A DNA stretch of 29,091 nt from Gyrodactylus bullatarudis (GCA_012064415.1 SSNU01000206.1:78630-107720), one strand, 5' to 3'. Counted from the stretch's first letter, positions 19,425-28,205 are shown. Notes: generated from the letters alone by a model not told the origin. Translations and numbers: made by a program.

Positions 19425-19650
19425 TGTAGATTCCTATTAGGAATAGTCCACATTATACAACGAATACTATGCATATTGTACATTGATAACAGATCGAATA
19501 TACAAACTATACTTATGTATATTTTCAGTTAAACTAATGAAAATTTCATTCATTCATTACTTTAACTAAAAGCTCTCGGTTTATCAAGATTAACTAGGGA
19601 GTTTTGATATTCCCTAATTCATTACTTCAACTGTAACATATGTATATATA
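19425..19650 (+). repeat. Dispersed repeat, direct partner at 28206-28412
   Basis: Shared words in the same order: TTATACAACGAATACTATG, ACATTGATAA, TTTTCAGTTAAAC, GGGAGTTTTGATAT and TAACTGTAACA. About 75-80% similar by eye, with small indels. No coding capacity. Confidence 0.7.
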
Positions 19651-20324
19651 AATGTGTGTATCATAATAATTAAAGTTATTCGCAAAAATCTGTTTTAATC
19701 TCAATATTAGCTATGAAAAAAATATATAGTTATCAGTATTGATTCCTCAAGCATCTTCCAATCACAATAGAAATATTACTTTGGGAAATTAAGATACTTT
19801 TTCTAATTTCTTCAGAATTCCAGATTTTTCCATAAGAATTAAAAAAAGAAAAGCTTCCGTCACCAATGTTGAATATTCAGATAATTATAATCTCATTATC
19901 GAGTATTTTACTATCCTCAAGTCACTTTTTTCAACCAGTGGATCACTATTTATTCGTATTTAAAATTTCATAATTTTTTAATGGGACCAAGTCCTAGCAG
20001 GGATACATTTTCTAGCTCAGAAATCAGTATTCATTCAGTGAAATCTTTTGTTTTGAAAATTCAAAAGAGTAATTATGTGATCACTGATCAGTAATCATTA
20101 TTTATTTCTTTCCTGCTATGATGAGTTGGATCTTACAGGTGAGCTTATACTTGAGATTTTATTTTTTCATCTAAAAAGAAGAGATATTTTCGGATATGGG
20201 TTAACAGGTTTTAGGTGATCTAGATAAATATAAAATATGAAAAAGCTAGTAAAGTCTCAAATTTTCAAAAGACGTAGTTAAATTTTGATTAAATAAATTC
20301 GTTTATCTCATTACTTCTAGATAT

Positions 20325-20460
20325 ATATGTTACCGTACAAAACCTGAATCATTAAATCTCTAGATTTACTAGTATAAAGCCTGAATCAGTACAAAAGTAG
20401 TACAAACACTGAAATATTCAAAATTCAGTGTTTGTACTAACTTTGTACTAGAACAATACA
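20325..20460 (+). repeat. Diverged terminus of the 4911-5888 family, with hairpin
   Basis: Starts TATATATGTTACCGTA and continues CTAGATTTACTAGTATAAAGCC and CAGTACAAAA, paralleling 24198-24300 and more weakly 4911-5000. At 20398-20439 TAGTACAAACACTGAA and its exact complement form a 16-bp hairpin around a 10-nt loop. Confidence 0.6.
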
Positions 20461-20663
20461 TCATGTATATCTTTAAACATAGATGTGTATGACAAGGTAT
20501 ATTCTCATTACCTTGAATATTGTATTTCCCACTGAAGAGGTAGGAGGACTTCACACTTAGACAGCTACGCCTACGCACACACACCATGAAGATTCATCAT
20601 TGAGGATTGACTTAATGCATCAAAAACCAAGTTTTATTTAATCAAAAAGTAAAAATTTATCAA

Positions 20664-20900
20664 TTACTGAAATGAATTCAATTGTCTAATCTTTATTGGC
20701 GCAAGGTAGGGAATGATGACATCTGGGATTACACAAATTTCCATTTTTTTACATTTGCATGAATTCGTTTCACATTTGAGAGTACAATTACATTTTATAA
20801 AGCCTTGGCCAGATCCTAATGAGCTCTCAATGGCTGTGGATCGTAAGGAGAGTTTTCTGTTTGGAACATTCTCTAGCTTCAAAAATCTCTCTTTAATAAC
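20664..20900 (-). pseudogene. Cys-rich C-terminal tail of a gypsy-derived integrase, frameshifted
   Basis: The minus strand reads LENVPNRKLSLRSTAIESS, then GQGFIKCNCTLKCETN, SCKCKK. One base later the frame must shift to give NLCNPRCHHSLPCANK. With that shift the Cys pattern C-x-C-x3-C-x4-C-x-C-x5/6-C-x3-C-x5-C matches the copy at 302-425. The SLRSTAIESS lead-in parallels VSIRTANTG there. Of the two tails this is the better preserved, since all Cys are present and only the frameshift breaks it. The overlapping plus-strand ORF is a shadow. Confidence 0.6.
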
Positions 20901-20904
20901 TTAA

Positions 20905-21524
20905 TATCTACCCGTATATTTTTCGGGTAGAAATCCAGTTTCAGTTTGATATGTTAAATTATCTGAATTTTAAGAGGGGAAGCATAGGTTAATGCATGGG
21001 AAAAGAGCGTGATACAAACAAGGTTTGACAAACAAGAAGGCATAACACAAGTATTGCAAAGGGGGGAGAGATTTAAGCTATGATTGACATCTTTTTACAC
21101 ATCAATGTACATCACACACACACCCACATTATACGAGCATTCAACAAGGGATGACACATCCTGTGATTGTGTATGATAGAGAAAAAAAGACTTTTTGAAA
21201 TTATTAATCTCAATCATTTGAAATCTGAAACTGGTTTTAAAACTAAATTGTAGCCACAAATTCTTAAATATAGAGTTGAAAATCCAACCATTGACTCAGA
21301 ATTTTTCGCTGAATCTAGTGATACTAAAATTTAGTGCATCTGATTGCTATCTTAGCTCTTTTTGCTAAAACCACTTCCTGGTGTGATATAAAGATATTTC
21401 GAAGTTTAAATTAATCAGAAATATAAGTTGAGATTATCTAGAAAATTTCAGTAATCTAGCATAAAATGAAAAATTCTTGAAACCCATCAAATTTGGTAAT
21501 ATTTTTTCGGAAGAATATTGCTTC
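20905..21524. other. Spacer with a short (CA)n tract, no gene seen
   Basis: CACACACACAC lies at about 21113-21125. Around 20990-21190 the DNA is less AT-rich and partly purine-rich, but no frame stays open and no family is recognised. Confidence 0.45.
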
Positions 21525-21620
21525 GTTCTGATTGGTCGAAGAATAACGCAATTCTATTGGTCCAAATTGGAGTGAAAGTTACACTTCAATTTTCACACAA
21601 GTCGTGTCACTTTACAGAGC
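21525..21620 (+). promoter_or_regulatory. CCAAT-pair module without TATA, dispersed copy
   Basis: CTGATTGGTCGAAGAATAACG, CAATTCTATTGGTCC and then TTACACTTCAATTTTCACACAAG, matching 4470-4600 in order. The two inverted CCAAT boxes are about 26 bp apart as in the other copies. Confidence 0.4.
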
Positions 21621-21852
21621 TTTTACCTGTATTATGAAGATCAATATTATTAATCTCAATCTTTTTCAATAAAGTTTTAGCGTTGCCACAAATTCCACTA
21701 ATAAAATTGCTTATTTTTGAATATTTGAACTCCTGCATGGTTGTGTTGATTTGTTTGTACTTGTAAATACTACATTTATCAAAATTAAACACGATTTTTA
21801 AGATATCTTCTATGTAAACTAAATCATGAATTTTCTCTGAGTTCCATAGCAA
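21617..21852 (-). pseudogene. Possible PLE reverse transcriptase fragment (motif B region)
   Basis: The minus-strand frame contains LVYIEDILKIVFNFD, then YKYKQINTTMQEF and ISGICGNAKTLLKKIE. This resembles the PLE stretch before and after motif B (YKQxxGTxMGS..S.....N...E), but the Gly-rich core is damaged. No catalytic motif is visible. It stops at the CCAAT module. The call rests on the order of weak matches. Confidence 0.4.
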
Positions 21853-22284
21853 ACTCTTGTATTAAATGGAGTAAATTAATACAAATTGATTCTCTTGGTT
21901 TAAAACTAACTTTCCGAGATGATTTTGAGATTTTCACTTTAAACCATGAGGAACTTTGAATTCCTCTCTTGAATGATCTGTATCGTTATTCAAGATATTA
22001 CATTCTCATTCCAGGATAAAGTTAAGTGCAAACATTGAGAGCTGCTTTCAATTTTATCGTCGATTTTATAATGAAAATTTATTTCTCGATCAAGAAGAAT
22101 TTTTCTAGCAAGAATCTGAATTAATTTATAAAATGAAAACTTAAATTCTGTTTAATATTTTCGTTTTTATATATAGTCGTAAGATCTTGCAAGAATAATG
22201 GTATGCTCAAAGAGTTTACCGAAACCAAAACTTGAAAAAGAAAAAATCGATGATAAATGAATAAATAAAATTTTTGTTAGCTAA

Positions 22285-22440
22285 AAATCTGGTATTCTCA
22301 TACCTAGAGTTGGTGAAAAGTGAAGAAAAATTGGTTAGGAAAATACTCAAATTCTATTGGTTGTTTGTTTTCATGCATGTTATTGTAAATATAAATCTGG
22401 TATGAAAATAATTCATCCAGCGAACCATCATGTGTGTTAT
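22285..22440 (+). repeat. Dispersed repeat, inverted partner of 19020-19165
   Basis: Plus-strand copy of the module: TGGTGAAAAGTGAAGAAAAA, ATTGGTTAGGAAAATACTCA, AATTCTATTGGTT, AATTCATCCAGCGAACCATC. The TATA-like word reads GTAAATATAAA. The flanking stretches 21853-22284 and 22441-23000 show no gene. Confidence 0.7.
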
Positions 22441-23001
22441 TTACTGAGCTAGTAATTAATACATTTTAAATTACAGATCCGCTACAGAGTAAAAAATATT
22501 TATTAATATTTATTAATTAAATTGTTATGATAGTAGGTTTGTTTCATAGTAGAGATTAAAATTATTCAGATGTTACCGTAAAAATCGTAAATTAGAAAAT
22601 ATAATAATACTAATAATATCCTAGTATATTTCGTGAATGTCAATCGTCCTAGTACATATAATTAATATGATTTTTCTTCACAGGTTTTACTAAAATTATT
22701 TCGTGAATGATTTAATGAGGGCTTCTTCTCATGCCTAATAGGATTATCAAACAAGCATTTATAAAAAGAAGTATTCTTATATGGTTGTCTTATTCATCTT
22801 AATATTTTTTTTCCAAGATAAGTTGAGTCTATACTCATAAGGAAGATAGGAGAACGAACGAGTAAAAAGTGATAAACGTTTTATTTCGCCGGGTCATTTA
22901 TTTCAAAATTATGTTTAAATGAGAAAAATAATTGTAATAGACATTATGATACAATTGAAAATTAAATTGTAGATTATTTTGTTTGATTCATAAGGATTTA
23001 A

Positions 23002-23285
23002 AACCTGAATATAAGACTCTTTTGATTTACAAATTCTAATGCGACTGTGGAGCTTCTTATATAGGACGTACGATTAGGAAATTGTCAACCAGGTCAAATG
23101 ATCATTTAAAGAAGGATACATCAGTGACAAGACATATCAAACAGGAAAACCATAAGACTTCGATTTCTTATGTCTCATGTTTATATAAAAATGCGGGTGA
23201 TGACAGCAAAGATTTGTGGGTGAAGGAGAAATTCTTAATCTACCACTTTATGCCAAATGTGTGTTCAGAAATCTTACTCTTATAA
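23002..23285 (+). pseudogene. Penelope-like element family 2, GIY-YIG domain fragment
   Basis: The plus strand reads EYKTLLIYKF, a stop, CDCGASYIGRTIRKLS, NDHLKKDTSVTRHIKQENHK, WVKEKFLIYHFMPNVC. It matches the family 2 nuclease at 25482-25800 throughout. The IYKF/YIG pair, the Arg of GRTIR, the CxC...H....H pattern and the Glu of VKEKF are all present, so the domain is nearly whole. It has one in-frame TAA just before CDC and lacks the RT. Confidence 0.85.
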
Positions 23286-23560
23286 TCTTCAATTACTTTT
23301 TCACTGTTGCTATTCATTGAAGAGTTTTTTAGCTCAAATATATTCTAATTTTCAACTTTTACTATACTTCTTTCAAAATTCGTAAAATATTATTTTCAAT
23401 GAGTTTTAAACTTTTATCATTATTTATATGTCACTACTGATGAACCATAAAGAAATGCACGACTGTTGAATAAAACTTCTTCTTCTATATCTACAAATAT
23501 GATTTTAAGCGGTTTTTCGGAAGTTTTTGAAAAATTATGTGAATCATATAATCGCATAAA
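23286..23560 (+). repeat. PLE family 2 3' pLTR
   Basis: Inverted relative to, and collinear with, 10951-11165: CACTGTTGCTATTCATTGAAG, TTTTCAACTTTTACTATACTTC, then the hammerhead-like core at 23437. Beyond it, AAGCGGTTTTTCGGAAG to TGAATCAT matches the inverted form of 25025-25065 and 23955-23998. Confidence 0.75.
23430..23470 (+). ncRNA. Hammerhead-like motif, family 2, stem III/I decayed
   Basis: CUGAUGA (23437-23443), 8 nt, GAAA (23452-23455), then AUGCACGACUGUUG where the intact copies have a palindrome, NUH and UGGU. The core is kept but the 3' side has mutated. Confidence 0.5.
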
Positions 23561-23828
23561 TAAGTAATTGTATTCTTAACACAAAGATTATTCAATTAGA
23601 ACAGACTTGTGGTCTAGTATAAAATCTTCAATCGTGTATTATTAAAATGTTCATTCAAAAGTGTATTCAATTCTCTTCTTAATTAAGCTTAGTGAAAATC
23701 TTAGTCATGGTTAGAAATGACTAAAATGTCAGAGATTATCAATAGTTTATATTGATAAATAAATACTTTGTATTCCAAAAATAAAAAAACGAAATTGAAG
23801 ATAAGGCAGCATAAGTGAAGAAGAAGTT

Positions 23829-24050
23829 TTGAATGAGATTAATAAAATCCGATGTAGACTGAATGAAAAAGGATACCCTGGAAGATTTGTTCAAAAATAT
23901 TTACAAAAGGCTTTAGAAGATGAAGCAACAAAACGAGTAGAAGAATATTACGAGCTAAATATTCACGTAAATTTTCCTAAACGTCCGAGAATCCTCTTAA
24001 ATTCATGGTTCAAAATTCAAAAGTTGGAGAAGAATATATTAAATCACAAG
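23829..24050 (+). pseudogene. Penelope-like element (third family?), RT-to-nuclease linker fragment
   Basis: The plus-strand frame reads NEINKIRCRLNEKGYPGRFV, QKYLQKALEDEATKRVEE and LNIHVNFPKRPRILL. It lines up with the linker of the family 2 protein (KEIESATSCLMENDYTAIFV ... KTKVFMKLNFKGDGF), keeping the E..K/S...L.E..Y...FV and V.FP/LNF landmarks, but is too divergent for the same family. The IHVNFPKRPRI piece also occurs at 25025-25060 as IHVDFQKRPKI with conservative changes, suggesting it was coding when copied. The 3' part overlaps an antisense hammerhead-like motif. Confidence 0.5.
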
Positions 24051-24085
24051 ATGTACATTTCTTGATGGATCATCAATCAACGATA
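24048..24085 (-). ncRNA. Hammerhead-like motif, family 2, core C3 changed
   Basis: The minus strand reads UUGAUGA (expected CUGAUGA), 8 nt, GAAA, palindromic AUGUACAU, C, UUGUGA. Stem III is perfect and loop II has the invariant length. The C-to-U change at the first core position should weaken or abolish it. Confidence 0.45.
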
Positions 24086-24197
24086 GAATTTTAAAATAGA
24101 ATAAAATTCTTGTTTGATTAACTTGTGAAATTATTATTTTATCATTTCATGAGTAAAAATATTTCTGTGCATTTAAAATACTATTGTGTTATTATTA

Positions 24198-24300
24198 TGT
24201 TACTGTATTTACTCTGAAACAGTTAATCTGTAGATTACTATTGAAAGCCTAAACCAGTACAGATTTAGCATGAATTCTGAATTTAAAATAGTTGAGGGCT
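24198..24300 (+). repeat. Diverged terminus of the 4911-5888 family
   Basis: TGTTACTGTATTTACTCTGAAAC, CTGTAGATTACTATTGAAAGCC and CAGTACAGATTTAG parallel 20329-20400 word for word. No partner end is nearby. From 24301 to 25019 no gene is seen. Confidence 0.6.
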
Positions 24301-25096
24301 TATTCTAATTGCAATTATATATACCTATATACCTTTTTTATGTCTAAGTGATAAAAATTAACTCGTAACTGATATTAATTTAATTTAATGGAAATAGTAA
24401 GCGAAATGGTAATAAATTTCATGGAAATGGTAAGCAGTATGTAAATGTTAAAATATAATTAGGCTCTAGAAGCATGTTGTAAGAATTTGAGATAAAAAAG
24501 GGGATCTATCACATATCCATGTTAGTGTTTTTTAAAACGATTGGGGTACTCTATACACTATACTATACAGTAAATTGAGGTGTTCTATTATTCATGACAT
24601 CATATGTGAAAGATTTTTGTAATGTTTGTCCTAGCTTAAGATAAAAGGGGGCGAGAGAATGAAACTGTGTTTGAGGATTTAAAAACCATTGCCTAAAATA
24701 TTTTGGATCAAACTTCAAAACATTATTATTCAGCGAATTTTTGAAAAACTATAATGAGATTTGGTAACGGAACGTAAAATTCATCTTCTATTGAATGGTT
24801 CAAGTCTCAAGACAAAAATATCATGGATAACAAAGTTATTGTATTTCAGTTATACAGGATCTAAGACACATATTTTTATACCATAAGAAATAATTTTCTA
24901 TAAAATGATGTTAAGTTATTTATCGAGTCTTGAGAAATTGAAGAAAAATGGATCCTAAAAGTTGGGAGTGAATCAAAGGATAATAATAATTCTATCTTTA
25001 ATTTTATTGTGTTCGAGTGATTCACGTAGATTTTCAAAAACGTCCGAAAATCCACTTAAATACATAACTTAGAAATAAGTAAGAAAATATATTTAG

Positions 25097-25133
25097 AACC
25101 AAATGCGCATTTCTCAAAAGATCATCAGTGGTC
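25097..25133 (-). ncRNA. Hammerhead ribozyme candidate, family 2, best copy
   Basis: The minus strand reads GACCA, CUGAUGA (25128-25122), UCUUUUGA, GAAA (25113-25110), palindromic AUGCGCAU, U, UGGUU. Stem I is five pairs (GACCA/UGGUU, last one G:U). Stem II is UC/GA closing a UUUU loop. The NUH triplet is AUU, predicting cleavage between 25102 and 25101. All core bases match. Stem III is so short that the motif may act best as a dimer, as known for PLE hammerheads. Confidence 0.72.
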
Positions 25134-25296
25134 TCTCTTTGAAAATGATAAAATTAAAGTTTGAATGAAAAATAATAATTTACAATTTACAAAGAAATAG
25201 TTTAAGTTAAAGAATATAACGGTCATGAATAGAAATAAGAATATTATGTAAGCTGAAAAAACACCAAAAACTCTTCAATAAATATATATATATGAA

Positions 25297-25333
25297 AACC
25301 AAATGTAAATTTCTTGAAGCATCATCGGTGGTA
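25297..25333 (-). ncRNA. Hammerhead-like motif, second tandem unit, core U4 changed
   Basis: The minus strand reads ACCA, CCGAUGA (expected CUGAUGA), UGCUUCAA, GAAA, AUUUACAU, U, UGGU. Stem I is intact (ACCA/UGGU), but the core U-to-C change and an imperfect stem III suggest it is inactive. Confidence 0.55.
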
Positions 25334-25481
25334 ATTCTTCAAATATGATATTAGTTAGGAATATTTTACAAATCATGAAAGAAATAGTAAAGTCAAAGAA
25401 AATAAGAATAAAATGTAGGTTGAAAAAAACACCAAAGCTCTCCAATAAATAGCAACAGTGACGAGAAAAAGGTGAAAAAGC

Positions 25482-26288
25482 TCACATAGGCCACGGTAGC
25501 TCAAGATTAAATGAATAATTCTTTTGAACACACAAATTAGGTTTATACATGTTGATGAAAAATTTCTCCTTCACCCATACATCTGTGCTGTCATCCCCTG
25601 GGTTTTTGTATAAGATGGAAAAATTAGAAATTGATGCAGCATGGTTTTCCTGTTTTAGATGTCTGGTCACCGCGGTATCTTTATTGAGATGATCATGAGA
25701 TCTATTTGATAACTTCCTAATAGTACGCCCTATATACGAAGCCCCACAGTCACACTGAAACTTGTAAATCAATAGAGTCTTTTCTTGAGGGTCAAGTAAA
25801 TCCTTATGGATTAAACTGAACAATCTCTGAGTTTTGAATACAATTTTCAATTGTATATTGTCATAATGTTGATCGATGAGATTATTGAGTCTTCTCCTAA
25901 CATCACTAATAAAACCATCACCTTTGAAGTTAAGTTTCATGAAAACTTTTGTTTTCTAGCCTTCCTCTGTATTGACAACCTCATCTCTAACCAAAGGTTG
26001 ATTGATGAACTTGTCCACAAAAATGGCTGTATAATCATTTTCCATTAAACAAGAGGTCGCCGACTCTATTTCTTTTGGTATTTCTTCCGGACTAGCAATC
26101 CTTCGTATTCTCTTCCCTTGACCAATTAATAAGCCAACTTTATGTGAAACTGGACTAAAACTGGCATAATAGAGATATTTTCCATTGTCAGTCTTTTTCT
26201 TGAAAATATTTCTTAGAATTGATTCGTCTTCTCTTCTGTTTAGCTTGACATCTAGGATACTTAAAATACCGTTAGATTCTGTTTCCAT
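25482..26288 (-). pseudogene. Penelope-like element family 2: RT thumb, linker and complete GIY-YIG endonuclease, one amber stop
   Basis: One frame runs from 26288 to 25482, broken only by TAG at 25958-25956 (EEG-stop-KTKVF). It reads METESNGILSILDVKLNRRE (the post-catalytic 'NG-LPFLDV' block), FKKKTDNGKYLYYASFSP, SHKVGLLIGQGKRI (thumb), KLNFKGDGFISDVRRRLNNL (linker), then the nuclease: LIYKFQCDCGASYIGRTIRK, HLNKDTAVTRHLKQENH, VKEKFFINMYKPNLC. The GIY-YIG pair (IYKF/YIG), Arg, Glu and CxC...H....H are all present. The RT fingers and palm, including YxDD, are missing, so the copy is 5'-truncated at about 26290. It ends LELPWPM and has none of the basic C-terminal extension seen in family 1. 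Of the PLE copies here it is the best preserved. Confidence 0.92.
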
Positions 26289-26304
26289 AATTAATTAATT
26301 TCAT

Positions 26305-26360
26305 TGGTCGGAATAATACTCGAATATCATTGGTCAATGAAAATGGGACAGAGAGTTATA
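26305..26360 (+). promoter_or_regulatory. Promoter-like module: two inverted CCAAT boxes, GGACAGAGAG, TATAAG
   Basis: CATTGGTCGGAATAATACTCG, then ATCATTGGTC, then GGGACAGAGAGTTATAAGTAA. The CCAAT boxes are about 25 bp apart and the TATA-like box about 25 bp further on. A hammerhead core follows 200 bp downstream on the same strand, the order expected in a PLE pLTR. Confidence 0.5.
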
Positions 26361-26541
26361 AGTAACAGATTTATTAGCTTGTACATTTATTTCGAGGCTT
26401 TATCTAATTAACTGTATCTCTCTCTAAAAATCACCACTAAACGCCTATCAATGAAAAAATTTGAAACTAGATGTCCCCCACTTTCATCAACAGAGAGAGC
26501 CGATCAGATTAAATTGTTTAGTTCTTTTTGTTCAGTATATA

Positions 26542-26604
26542 GTTGGTATGTAAGAGGCTGATGAGTTTGCCTGAAATAAAGCGCTTATTCCTTTAACTTC
26601 CGGC
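26542..26604 (+). ncRNA. Hammerhead ribozyme candidate on the plus strand
   Basis: CUGAUGA (26558-26564), GUUUGCCU, GAAA (26573-26576), stem III AUAA/UUAU, AUU as NUH with predicted cleavage after 26589. Stem I is AGAGG with CCUUU (5 bp, one G:U), then an internal loop, then GUUGG (26542-26546) with CCGGC (26600-26604). That is the bipartite stem I of type I hammerheads. Loop II again has 8 nt and little pairing. It is unrelated in sequence outside the core to the family 1 and 2 copies. Confidence 0.6.
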
Positions 26605-26640
26605 ATCATTTCTATTCTTGAAGTGCTCTCTACGTTTACC

Positions 26641-27121
26641 CAAATAAAAATGATATCAAAGATCATCTATGCAATCAGAATCATTTCTGAATATAGTTTT
26701 CAAGATTATTTATGGGAACAGAATATTTTAACTTTTTATCACTTGTTATAAATCATTAAAAACATAAAAAATCACTATTTTGGACTATTTTGGATAAGAT
26801 AAAATATTTTAACATCTAAGAGGCATTATATGTAACTGTGAAAATGTATTCACAGATTCTTCTTCACATTCGAATATTTTTTGAAAAATAATTTGAATAA
26901 ATAATATATTTCTAGGACAAAAAGAAAGTAAAGATATATTTCATAAGTTGATACAACAATATATGTACAAAATTTAGAGACGAATTTATGTAAGCAAACT
27001 TTTATGTCGGTTCATTTTTGCAGAAAACTTCAATATTTATTAGCTAGGTAATAACCATTCACTCAATTACTAATTTTTAAGCTTGGGCAAGAGTGATAAG
27101 TAAGCGGAAATTGATAAATCA
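26641..27121. other. AT-rich spacer, no gene seen
   Basis: No open frame follows the promoter-hammerhead unit, so it is not attached to a plus-strand PLE ORF here. Confidence 0.4.
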
Positions 27122-27385
27122 TCATTCATGTATAAATTTAATTTTCCCGCACCAAATTCGAAAAATGGAAAAACAAGAACTCAGATTGATGAAAATAAGA
27201 AGAATTTCGTAGGAGAGATCAATATTCAGATAGAAAACATTCACAAGACGTCTGCTTAATTCTAATTCCATTGCCCCTATGATGCGAGGTCTGATTACAT
27301 CGTTAGCTAAAAGAGTGAGACATATAGTATCGAATGTAGTCTGGGACAGTGAACCTGAAAAATAAGTACAGTCAAATTCACACAT
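27122..27385 (-). CDS. Unidentified ORF behind a TATA/CCAAT block
   Basis: ATG at 27385 gives MCEFDCTYFSGSLSQTTFDT, then LLANDVIRPRIIGAMELELS and RRLVNVFYLN, to a stop at 27122 (87 codons). The block upstream and the first seven codons are shared with 9187, where the rest of the protein differs. TTATTTTTCAG-GT at about 27368-27356 would make a good 3' splice site, so this may be the start of an exon and not a continuous ORF. The part up to about residue 55 looks coding; the last 30 residues are low-complexity hydrophobic. I do not recognise the family. It could be a host gene exon that received a transposon promoter, or a retroelement remnant. Confidence 0.35.
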   Translation of the reverse strand: MCEFDCTYFSGSLSQTTFDTICLTLLANDVIRPRIIGAMELELSRRLVNVFYLNIDLSYEILLIFINLSSCFSIFRIWCGKIKFIHE

Positions 27386-27399
27386 GATGACTCGAGATA

Positions 27400-27485
27400 A
27401 ATTAAATTTTTCACGGAGGTTTTGATTTATACCTCTCTGCCCCAAAATTCCGACCAAATCAGCGCTGAGCACTCATTAGCCAATA
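27400..27485 (-). promoter_or_regulatory. Promoter-like block with CCAAT boxes and TATAAA
   Basis: The minus strand reads TTATTGGCTAATGAGTGCTCA, CTGATTTGGTCGG, TTTTGGGGCAGAGAGG, TATAAATC, CCTCCGTG, with the ATG about 40 bp after TATAAA. It is the clearest TATA box of the repeated module and about 85% identical to 9195-9266. Confidence 0.55.
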
Positions 27486-27489
27486 AGGA

Positions 27490-28205
27490 ATAAGCAGTTT
27501 TTCACCTCATCCTCAATTCTTTTAACCCTCTTAAAATTAATATACTTTAACTTGGTTTTGCTCATTATATATCATTCGAAAGAGAATTTATCGAGAATCT
27601 TTTTAAGTTGATGAGACTTTATCAAATTTATTCTTTGAGTTATTGTAACGTATTTTTTTGCTAAATAAGGAATATGAGCTTGACCTCTGAATAATAAGAA
27701 ATTCTTGAAATTTCAAGCATGTTAATTCAACCTTATCACACATAATGCATTTAAAAACGTTAGTGAGTGTAGAGAATTATACCTTGAAACTAAAATGACC
27801 AATCATAGAAAAGGATAATTCTAAACCATTCGATTGAAATATCCAATCAAACATTAATATGACTAATTAGATTTAATAAAAAGAATTAGAATTTTAGACT
27901 AATTTGATAGATGATGATAAACTCTTGGGTACATCTGCCACCGTGAGTTGAATATTTTTTGACTCTCTTATGGAATTGACACCTGCTTATCCGAATTCTA
28001 ACATCTAGGTGTGAGAAGACAATATCCATCAAGTTAGAGTTCTAATGGATATAATTGTTACCAGTGACCACACTTATTTTGTAGGTTTATTGTCTAAAAG
28101 CATTGTAATTATTCAGAAAGATTTAGAATTATAGATAAATGATGATAAATTCTTGGTAAGATAGAATCTCATAGAAACAATTGACGAAATATTGGATTTT
28201 TATAG
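27490..28205. other. AT-rich spacer, no gene seen
   Basis: No repeat partner or coding frame seen. Confidence 0.4.

Larger units (their letters stand above)
25020..25480 (-). repeat. PLE family 2 3' pLTR in tandem (two units, about 200-bp period)
   Basis: Directly after the ORF stop at 25482 come two direct copies of the pLTR: about 25281-25480 and 25087-25280. Both hold the AAACACCAAA-ACTCT words near one end and the hammerhead-like core near the other, with the cores exactly 200 bp apart. At 25025-25065 lies the antisense IHVDFQKRPKI piece. Confidence 0.8.

Noticed and set aside
20369..20587. 72-codon minus-strand ORF
   Set aside because: It reads through a repeat terminus and its hairpin; no protein family resemblance.
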